From: an uncultured Muribaculaceae bacterium
GTDB lineage: Bacteria > Bacteroidota > Bacteroidia > Bacteroidales > Muribaculaceae
DNA: 27,381 nucleotides
Reading direction: 5' to 3'
NCBI GenBank assembly: GCA_910587925.1
Contig: CAJUOC010000031.1
Coordinates: 1-27,381, forward strand
Positions within the stretch are counted from its first letter, which is position 1; every line of letters begins with the position of its first letter. The notes below the pieces were generated by a model. That model searched no databases, was not told the DNA's origin, and worked only from the letters and a program-made list of their open reading frames with translations. This document shows, in pieces, positions 21,441-27,381 of this stretch. The translations under genes and the position numbers were made by a program.

Positions 21441-24394
21441 TTTAAAAAGTTGATTATCTGCGCCATCAGGCTGTCGCGCCCGGCGGCGGAGGCTATGCTC
21501 TCAAAGGGGAAGCCGAGTACCACGGTGCGGTAGCCCGGGAAGGCGGCGGCGGTGCCCGCCACGAGATTATTCTCGCTGTAGCGCATGAAGGTGCAGCCGG
21601 TGGCTGAGTCGGCGGCATAGAATGAGTCGGGCGACTCCACGGCATACATATCGGGGCCGGGCTGCTGCGCAAATTCATACCGGCCGCCGGTAAAGGCGCG
21701 GAACCGGCAGGGCACCTCGTAGGCGCCCCCGCGCACGGCGGCCTGGCCGGTGCGCCAGCGGTAGCCGAGCACGTCGGCGGCAAAGGCCCGGTCGGCCTTG
21801 GCGGTGGCGGCCGTGGAGTGGGGGTTATCCCAGAGGTCGGTGGCCACATAGGAGCCGCTTACAAATATGGATGCGCCGGCGGCCGTGACGGCCCGTATCT
21901 TGGCCTGCAGGGCGGCGGGAAATGTCTTGTATACGGTACCGTATACGCCGCGGCCGCGGGCTGTCTCTTTCTGCTTGCCCAGGATGAGGTCGACCAGGCG
22001 TGGCCGGTCGGAGGCAGGCGAGGCGGCCCATGCCGACGCGCTCGACGAGATGAAGCCGTGGCCGGCGGCACGGATGGCGCGGCCGTGCATGGCCACATAG
22101 TCAAAGGTATTGCCGGCCACCACCTTGTCTTCGTAGTCGCCGCGCGAGGCGCCGAAGCCGGCGGCATCGTCGTCCATCCACGGGATGGAGCGGCGGTACT
22201 CGTATTGCGAGCCGATGTAGGAGATGTCTTCGATATAGGGCACGCCGTGGTCGCGGGCGTCGTAAAATCCGGCGATGGAGTCGGAGGCCTCAAACCAGTC
22301 GGGGGCGCTGACGCGGGTAAAGCCGTTGACCACCATCACCGGCTCGGCGCCGGGCACGTGGGCCAGGGCAAGCACCTCCGAGGGGAAGCTCACGCCGCCG
22401 GCGTTGCCGGCCACGATGCGGTATGAGTGCACGTCGCTGTCGGTGACTGTCACGGTAAAGCGGGGCTCGGTCGAGCGGCCGGCCTCGGCAAAGGCTCCCG
22501 AGCGCTCGTCGCGGTGCTCGATGATGTAGTATGTGGGCGCGGCCGAGGGCTCGAGCGAGTCGGTGGTGGCGGCCCAGGTGAGGGTGTATGCGCCATCCCG
22601 CGCGGAGTCGGCGGCGATGGCGAAGTCGCACACGGGCAGTGGCTGCACGGTGTATGAGCGGCCGTCGCGGTGGGCGATGAAGCGAAGCATGGCCTTGTAT
22701 ACGGCGCGCGACACGGCAAAGCGGAAGGCCGGGTCGAGGCCATACTTCATGTCGGCGAAATTCTGATGCGACAGCAGCTCAAGCAGCATGGCGGGCACCT
22801 CAGGCACGCGGGCCTCGTAGTACGACTTGTCCCACATGCCGCGGCGGGTCCAGCGCGGCTCAAATCCCGAGCGCACGCTGCGGGTGATCTCAGTGAGCAC
22901 CAGGTCGGTGAGGTCGCGCGAGGCCATGCGCGACGAGCCGTTGCCCAGGGTATCGCCGGCGGTGCAGTAGATGCCGAGCGTGCCCACGATGGAGTCGCCG
23001 GCAAAGGTACCTGCATCGCTGTGGAAGGCAAAGCTCAGGTCGACGGGGATGCCCAGTCCCTCGCGGCCGGGCAGCTGCGAGGAGCCGCCGGCGAGCCAGT
23101 TGACCCACAGGCCGCGCGAGCGGTAGTCGTCGGTATAGTCGTTGACTCCCTCGGTGGGGGTGTAGACGCTGTCGGGCGCTCCGGCCCACTGGAGCCAGTA
23201 GCGGGCGCCCTCGGTAAAGCGGGGATAGCCGCTGGCGGTATAGCGGTAGTCGATGGAGTCGAGCGGCTCCTTGGGACGGCGGGCGACATTGCCCATGCCG
23301 CCGCCGATCTTGACTGCATCGGCGCTGATGGCGGCGCCGGGGGTGGCGCTCACGTTGGTGAGGGTCACCACGGGGCGGTCTTTGCCGGCCTTGAGAGGGA
23401 AGTGCCCCAGGTAAATCCATGTGCCGGCGCCCATGCGCTGGTTTACGGTGAAGTCGCGCGGGCCGGCGGCGGTGAGCACGGTATAGTCGGCGTCGGGGGC
23501 GGCGTCGGGCAGGGCCGCGTAGCTCACGTATACGGCGTATGTACCGTCGGCGGGGATATCGGCGCGCCACTCGGCATGCGAGGCACCGTCGGCAGCGGCC
23601 ACTGTGGCCACGCGGCGCGCGTGGCCCTCGCGGAAGGGATTGCGGCCGTCGCGCAACTCGGTGCCGTCCCAGCCGAAGCCATGGGTGCCGGCGTCGGTCC
23701 AGCGCTCGCGGCCGTTGTACTCGACAAAGCCCGGGGTGGCCTTGGAGTCGGCGTCGACTATCACCTCGACGGTCGAGGTGTCGCGCTCGCGGGGACTCAT
23801 CACGTAGGCTCCGGCATTGCGCAGCATGGGCATCAGGAAGGGCATCACGTAGCTCTGCGTGTAGAGGTCTTCGACGGTCTGGAAGATACGGGCGCGCTGC
23901 CACTCCCAGCGGTTGAGCTTGGGCTCGTAGTACCAGCCGTGGCTCTGCCACATGGCTATGTTGGCCCCGTCGAGACCTTCGGGGGCGGGGGCGGCCTGGT
24001 GGTCGGTCACAAATGGCAGGCTCTCAGAGGGGCCGCGCAGCTCCTTGGGCGCGAATAGCACGAGCTGGTCGAGGTCGCGGCCGTCGGCGCGCAGCACCAC
24101 CTTGTAGCCCTTGACGCCCGTGCCGAGCGCGCCGAGGATGTCGGCCTTGAGCGCGGCCATGCGGGTGGCGGTGAGGGGAAGATAGGCGGTGGCGGCATTG
24201 CAGTCGACGGTGACGGTGCGCCGCGACGGGCTCACTGTGACCTTCTTGACGGCCATCTCGCCGTAGCCGGTCGAGCCGGGACGGTATGTGTTGAGTACCT
24301 TCACTACGGCATCCTCGCGGACACCTGCCTGTGCGGTGAGCGCCGCCGCAGAGGCGAGCAGCGCCATGCCGAGTGCTATCGAGCGTAATTTCAT
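21431..24394 (-). CDS. Secreted Amidase_3-type protein with golvesin-like insert and fibronectin III domain
   Basis: The 987-residue protein has a signal peptide (to about residue 23). Amidase_3-like parts are split. The first (about 145-220) holds IAMWQSHGWYYEPK and PRERDT. The second (about 385-575) holds GLWVNWLAGGS, AFHSDAG and VPAMLLELLSHQNFADM, so His152, Glu203 and His458 are candidate zinc ligands and Glu539 the catalytic acid. Between them (about 222-368) lies a golvesin/xanthan-lyase-like beta domain (YAVYVSYAALPD, GTWIYLGHFPLKAG). A fibronectin III domain follows (about 595-685), then about 300 unassigned C-terminal residues. N-acetylmuramoyl-L-alanine amidases strip peptides from glycan, which would open strands for NamZ. 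Relatives are often annotated xanthan lyase. It is the first gene of the operon. Confidence 0.85.
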   Translation of the reverse strand: MKLRSIALGMALLASAAALTAQAGVREDAVVKVLNTYRPGSTGYGEMAVKKVTVSPSRRTVTVDCNAATAYLPLTATRMAALKADILGALGTGVKGYKVVLRADGRDLDQLVLFAPKELRGPSESLPFVTDHQAAPAPEGLDGANIAMWQSHGWYYEPKLNRWEWQRARIFQTVEDLYTQSYVMPFLMPMLRNAGAYVMSPRERDTSTVEVIVDADSKATPGFVEYNGRERWTDAGTHGFGWDGTELRDGRNPFREGHARRVATVAAADGASHAEWRADIPADGTYAVYVSYAALPDAAPDADYTVLTAAGPRDFTVNQRMGAGTWIYLGHFPLKAGKDRPVVTLTNVSATPGAAISADAVKIGGGMGNVARRPKEPLDSIDYRYTASGYPRFTEGARYWLQWAGAPDSVYTPTEGVNDYTDDYRSRGLWVNWLAGGSSQLPGREGLGIPVDLSFAFHSDAGTFAGDSIVGTLGIYCTAGDTLGNGSSRMASRDLTDLVLTEITRSVRSGFEPRWTRRGMWDKSYYEARVPEVPAMLLELLSHQNFADMKYGLDPAFRFAVSRAVYKAMLRFIAHRDGRSYTVQPLPVCDFAIAADSARDGAYTLTWAATTDSLEPSAAPTYYIIEHRDERSGAFAEAGRSTEPRFTVTVTDSDVHSYRIVAGNAGGVSFPSEVLALAHVPGAEPVMVVNGFTRVSAPDWFEASDSIAGFYDARDHGVPYIEDISYIGSQYEYRRSIPWMDDDAAGFGASRGDYEDKVVAGNTFDYVAMHGRAIRAAGHGFISSSASAWAASPASDRPRLVDLILGKQKETARGRGVYGTVYKTFPAALQAKIRAVTAAGASIFVSGSYVATDLWDNPHSTAATAKADRAFAADVLGYRWRTGQAAVRGGAYEVPCRFRAFTGGRYEFAQQPGPDMYAVESPDSFYAADSATGCTFMRYSENNLVAGTAAAFPGYRTVVLGFPFESIASAAGRDSLMAQIINFLKNR

Positions 24395-24422
24395 GGACGG
24401 AGTGTGTGTGTAGCTGTTGCGG

Positions 24423-24430
24423 CAAAGATA
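24423..24430 (-). promoter_or_regulatory. Candidate -7 box for the peptidoglycan salvage operon
   Basis: The minus-strand sequence TATCTTTG matches TAnnTTTG exactly as at 7099-7106 and lies 28 bases before the amidase ATG. It is the only candidate seen for the 11-gene operon. No clear -33 TTG. The remaining 24431-24531 is AT-rich and shows no recognisable operator. Confidence 0.5.
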
Positions 24431-24531
24431 TATATAAATCCGGCTCTTCTGTCATATATAATTTAATGTTTAATACTTTTTAATATTTATGTACTTAAAT
24501 TTAGAAATGTCTGCCGTCTGATAATTTTTGT

Positions 24532-24539
24532 TACCTTTG
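24532..24539 (+). promoter_or_regulatory. Candidate -7 box for the FadL-type gene, almost at the start codon
   Basis: TACCTTTG matches TAnnTTTG and ends eight bases before the ATG at 24548. If used, transcription would begin only a few bases before, or at, the start codon. Confidence 0.45.
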
Positions 24540-24547
24540 CGGGCGAT

Positions 24548-25888
24548 ATGAAAAAAGTCGTTTCCACTATTCTCTCCCTCGCGATGGCAGTGTCTGCCTC
24601 GGCCGAGGGCTACCAGGTCAACAATTTCAGCGCCCGCCAGACGGGCATGGGCCACACCGGCGTGGCTATGGCTCTCGGCGCCGAGAGCACATTCTTCAAC
24701 CCCGGCGCGCTGGCCTTGTCGACTTCCACCATGGAAGTATCCGGCGGCATCAGCGCCATCATCCCCACCGCATCGGCTCTCCACGACGGTGTGAAATATA
24801 CCACCGACAATAAGGTGAGCACCCCCTTCAACGTATCCGCTTCCTGGCGCGTATACGACAATCTCTATGCCGGCCTGGCTCTGTACACGCCTTACGGCAG
24901 CTCCATCAACTGGGGCGACAACTGGCCCGGAGCCGTGCTCAGCCAGAAGGTCGACATCAAGATGTTTACGCTGCAGCCCACCGTGTCGTACCGCATCCTG
25001 CCGGGGCTGAGCGTGGGTGCCGGCCTGATGATGGGCTGGGGCAGCGTCGACCTGTACAAGGGGCTGGTGAGCGACCGCTCTTTCGGCGCCGCACTCACCG
25101 CCATGGGTATGCCGGCCGGAGCTTGGCCCGCCGGGGTGACTCCGGCGTCGGTCAACCTGCGCGGCTCGGCCCGCATGGCTTTCGGCGTCAACGCCGGCGT
25201 GATGTGGCAGATCGACCGCCGCTGGAGCGTGGGCGCGGCTTTCCGCTCGCAGATGACCATGACGGTAAAGCGCGGCGACGCATCGGTGTCCTATGCCAAC
25301 GACGTGGCCCGCACCGTACTCTCCGAAAGCCTCGACCTGCTCAATGCCACCAACTTCCGCGCCTCGCTCCCCTGCCCGTGGGTACTGACGGTGGGCGGTG
25401 CGTTCAAGCCCGTCGAGGCCCTTACCATCGCCGCCGACGTGCAGGTCAACGGCTGGAAGGCATACGACCGGCTCGACGTGGAGTTTGACCACCTCGCCGC
25501 CTTTGACCAGCACCTCACCAAGAATTACCACAACTCACTCACATACCACCTGGGCGCGCAGTACACCATCACCCGCCGCTTTGACCTGCGCGCGGGCCTC
25601 ATGGTCGACTGCAGCCCGGCCGACAAGGCCAACTACAATCCCGAGACACCGGCGCAGACCCGCATCGAGCCTACGGTCGGATTCTCGTTCCGCCCCATCA
25701 AGGGCATGTCCATCGACTTTGCCATGATGTATGTGCACGGCTGCGGTACCGACGGCGCCACCGGCCGCTACGAAGACTTCATCGCCAAGAAATTTCCCGC
25801 GCTCGGTCTGCCGGCCGAGGGCACTTTCACCGCCGACTACCGCCTGCACGCTTTTGCCCCGGCAGTGGGTCTGAGCTATAAATTCTGA
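24548..25888 (+). CDS. OmpP1/FadL-family outer-membrane protein
   Basis: The 446-residue protein has a signal peptide (MKKVVSTILSLAMAVSASA). Right after it comes the FadL-like hatch region: EGYQVNNFSARQTGMGHTGVAMALGAESTFFNPGALAL, as in FadL/TodX, where the N-terminus plugs the barrel. Alternating beta segments follow (SASWRVYDNLYAGLALYTPYG, LQPTVSYRILPGLSVGAGLMMGWG) and the protein ends VGLSYKF with a terminal Phe, as outer-membrane barrels do. The family passes fatty acids or other hydrophobic compounds. It is divergent from the salvage operon and shares one base with the next gene (TGATG). Confidence 0.92.
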   Translation: MKKVVSTILSLAMAVSASAEGYQVNNFSARQTGMGHTGVAMALGAESTFFNPGALALSTSTMEVSGGISAIIPTASALHDGVKYTTDNKVSTPFNVSASWRVYDNLYAGLALYTPYGSSINWGDNWPGAVLSQKVDIKMFTLQPTVSYRILPGLSVGAGLMMGWGSVDLYKGLVSDRSFGAALTAMGMPAGAWPAGVTPASVNLRGSARMAFGVNAGVMWQIDRRWSVGAAFRSQMTMTVKRGDASVSYANDVARTVLSESLDLLNATNFRASLPCPWVLTVGGAFKPVEALTIAADVQVNGWKAYDRLDVEFDHLAAFDQHLTKNYHNSLTYHLGAQYTITRRFDLRAGLMVDCSPADKANYNPETPAQTRIEPTVGFSFRPIKGMSIDFAMMYVHGCGTDGATGRYEDFIAKKFPALGLPAEGTFTADYRLHAFAPAVGLSYKF

Positions 25889-27003
25889 TGAAACGCCGCG
25901 TACTCTTCATAATGGACGGCATGGGCGGGGGCGGCGCCGAGCGCGTGCTCATCACCCTGCTGGGCAATATCGACCCGGAGCGCTTCGACGTCACCCTGCT
26001 GCTCATCAACCGCAAGGGAGTATACCTCAATCAGATACCGTCCCACGTGAGAGTGCTCGGCATGTACAGCCGCCCCGGCACCCCCGCCTACCGCCTGGCC
26101 ACCCACTGGCGCGGCATACGCGACCGCCTGCGCCTCGGCCGGGCGCGCCGCCTGCTCGGCGACGAGCGCTTCGACGTGACCGTATCGTTTATGGAGGGCG
26201 CGCCCGCCCGGCTCCACCAGCTCCTGCTCGACCGCGCCCCGCGCAACATCGCCTGGATACACACCGACATCCACCGCGGCCGGTGGTATGAGTTTTGGCA
26301 CACACAAGCCGCCGAATCTGCATATTATCGCAGCCTCGACAATGTGGTCTTTGTCTCTGACGATGCCCGGCGCGCGTTCCTTGAAGAGTTTGACACCGAT
26401 GCCCCCTTGTCGGTAGTGCTCAATCCCGTCGATACCGACGCGATACGCCACAAGGCAGCGCAGTCGGCTTCAGCCACCGCCGAAACCCGATTTACCATCG
26501 TCACCATCGGGCGCCTGATACCGCTCAAGCGGCAGCAGCGTCTCATCGGAGCCGCCCGCATACTCAAGCAGCGCGGACACGATTTTGCCGTGAAGATAGT
26601 AGGCGCCGGGCCGCTGGAAGCAGAGCTTCGCCGTGCCGTCGACGACGCGGGCGTATCCGACCGTGTTGAGCTTACCGGCTTCATGGCCAATCCATTCCCG
26701 ACACTTGCCGCAGCCGATATATTCTGTCTTACCTCCGACGTCGAAGGCTTCGGCATGGTAGTGGCCGAGGCGCTGGTGCTCGGCGTGCCCGTGGTATCCA
26801 CGCCCGTCACAGGCGTCAAGGAGATGCTCGCCCGAGGCGGCGGCGTGTTCACCGACTTCTCGGCCGAGTCGCTGGCCGACGCCCTCGAGCGCATCATGAC
26901 CCGCCCCGACGAGCTGGCGCGCCTGCGCGCCGAGGCCGCCGAGGCAGGCGCCCGCTTCGACATGGGCGCCATCGTGGAGCAGGTCGAGAGGTTGCTTTCT
27001 TAG
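25888..27003 (+). CDS. Glycosyltransferase family 4 protein
   Basis: The 371-residue GT-B enzyme has the N-terminal loop MDGMGGGGAERVLITLL (9-25) and the C-terminal nucleotide-sugar domain: TIGRLIPLKRQQRLIGAARIL, VKIVGAGPLEAELR, VELTGFMANPF, then the E-x7-E type motif DVEGFGMVVAEALVLGVPVVSTPVTGVKEML. Such enzymes are retaining transferases in LPS, capsule or glycolipid synthesis. Start and previous stop overlap (TGATG), so it is cotranscribed with the FadL-type gene, although a shared function is not obvious. Its stop overlaps the convergent recO stop by three bases, leaving no room for a separate terminator. Confidence 0.92.
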   Translation: MKRRVLFIMDGMGGGGAERVLITLLGNIDPERFDVTLLLINRKGVYLNQIPSHVRVLGMYSRPGTPAYRLATHWRGIRDRLRLGRARRLLGDERFDVTVSFMEGAPARLHQLLLDRAPRNIAWIHTDIHRGRWYEFWHTQAAESAYYRSLDNVVFVSDDARRAFLEEFDTDAPLSVVLNPVDTDAIRHKAAQSASATAETRFTIVTIGRLIPLKRQQRLIGAARILKQRGHDFAVKIVGAGPLEAELRRAVDDAGVSDRVELTGFMANPFPTLAAADIFCLTSDVEGFGMVVAEALVLGVPVVSTPVTGVKEMLARGGGVFTDFSAESLADALERIMTRPDELARLRAEAAEAGARFDMGAIVEQVERLLS

Positions 27004-27381
27004 AAGACGTCAGACACCACCGCGAGCGACCGCAGAGAGTCCATCGGCGTGTGGTGCAGACTGTAATACCGCAATATCGCCTCCAAAGCCCGGCGACGCA
27101 GCGCGCGCGGCAGCGGCAGGCGTGCAGCCTTGGCCGCAGTGAGGCGGTCGAGCGCCGGGATGAGCGCGGCCTCGACGGGCGCGAGTATGCTATCGGAGTC
27201 GCACAGAGGCGTCGAGTCGGCAAACCGTCCCGATGCCATGTCAAACCACCGTCCCGGGCGCCACGCTCCTGCATCGGGCGCTATACCCAGATAGCGCCCG
27301 AGGTGATACAGAAAGACTATCGGGAAATTGGCCGCCATATACCGGCGCCGCGACGAGTCAAGCTCACGCACCGAGCCGAAA
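27000..27381 (-). CDS. recO: DNA repair protein RecO, C-terminal part (cut by window edge)
   Basis: The last 126 codons are visible and the frame is open through the edge. ANFPIVFLYHLGRYLGIAPD, WRPGRWFDMASGRF and the ending ILRYYSLHHTPMDSLRSLAVVSDVF match the C-terminal half of Bacteroidales RecO, which loads RecA on gapped DNA with RecR. A GTG near 27371 is internal, since the upstream codons also read through. The four-cysteine zinc site of some RecO proteins is not visible here, as is usual in Bacteroidetes (from memory). Confidence 0.75.
   Translation of the reverse strand, partial: FGSVRELDSSRRRYMAANFPIVFLYHLGRYLGIAPDAGAWRPGRWFDMASGRFADSTPLCDSDSILAPVEAALIPALDRLTAAKAARLPLPRALRRRALEAILRYYSLHHTPMDSLRSLAVVSDVF

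Noticed and set aside
22670..24058. 462-codon open frame on the plus strand opposite the amidase gene
   Set aside because: Gly/Ala/Val/His-rich antisense reading of a gene with clear domains.
27180..27371. Internal GTG as start of the last minus-strand gene
   Set aside because: The frame is open to the window edge, and the visible part matches only the C-terminal half of RecO.

Overview
The window looks like a chromosomal segment of a GC-rich member of the order Bacteroidales, probably Muribaculaceae-like. This is inferred from protein families and gene order, not from a marker gene. Supporting signs are the Bacteroidetes-type -7 promoter box (TAnnTTTG) at three divergent gene pairs, the absence of clear Shine-Dalgarno sequences, and the Bacteroidales pairing of pdxJ-exbB-exbD-tonB divergent from a CBS/ACT-type protein gene plus nadK.

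Left part (1-5664). A tRNA-Arg(CCT), cut by the left edge, is followed by two hairpins that share the same core. A minus-strand operon then encodes PdxJ (vitamin B6 synthesis) and an ExbB-ExbD-TonB energy-transduction set. Divergent from pdxJ lies a tightly packed plus-strand operon: a small ACT-like protein that appears to have lost its CBS domains, NAD kinase, a YgjP-type metalloprotease and a GT25 glycosyltransferase. A terminator-shaped hairpin sits in the pdxJ leader.

Middle (5668-8121). A secreted GH13 alpha-amylase is divergent from an NlpC/P60 (C40) lipoprotein. The region between them, and the first codons of the lipoprotein, are built from short AT-rich palindromic repeats (core TCGAAATTTTCGAAA).

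Main system (8158-24394, minus strand). Eleven genes are packed with overlaps or gaps of at most 54 bp. In transcription order they encode a secreted amidase with an inserted golvesin-like domain, a GT2 protein, a DUF4922 protein, a SpoIID/LytB protein, an AmpG-like permease with a large insert, a DUF1343/NamZ exo-muramidase, an FAD/Fe-S D-lactate-type dehydrogenase, a COG4299-like membrane protein, a BadF-type sugar kinase, the MurQ etherase and a secreted SGNH esterase. Read together this is a peptidoglycan and N-acetylmuramic acid (MurNAc) salvage operon. Peptides are cut off outside, MurNAc is released by NamZ, sugars and muropeptides are imported, MurNAc is phosphorylated, and MurQ converts MurNAc-6-P to GlcNAc-6-P plus D-lactate. 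The dehydrogenase encoded in the same operon could oxidise that D-lactate. The GT2, DUF4922 and signal-less SpoIID genes are the parts with no obvious place in this scheme.

Right part (24548-27381). A FadL/OmpP1-type outer-membrane protein and a GT4 glycosyltransferase form a plus-strand pair divergent from the salvage operon. They converge with the 3' part of recO, which runs off the right edge. No stretch longer than 300 bases lacks a gene.
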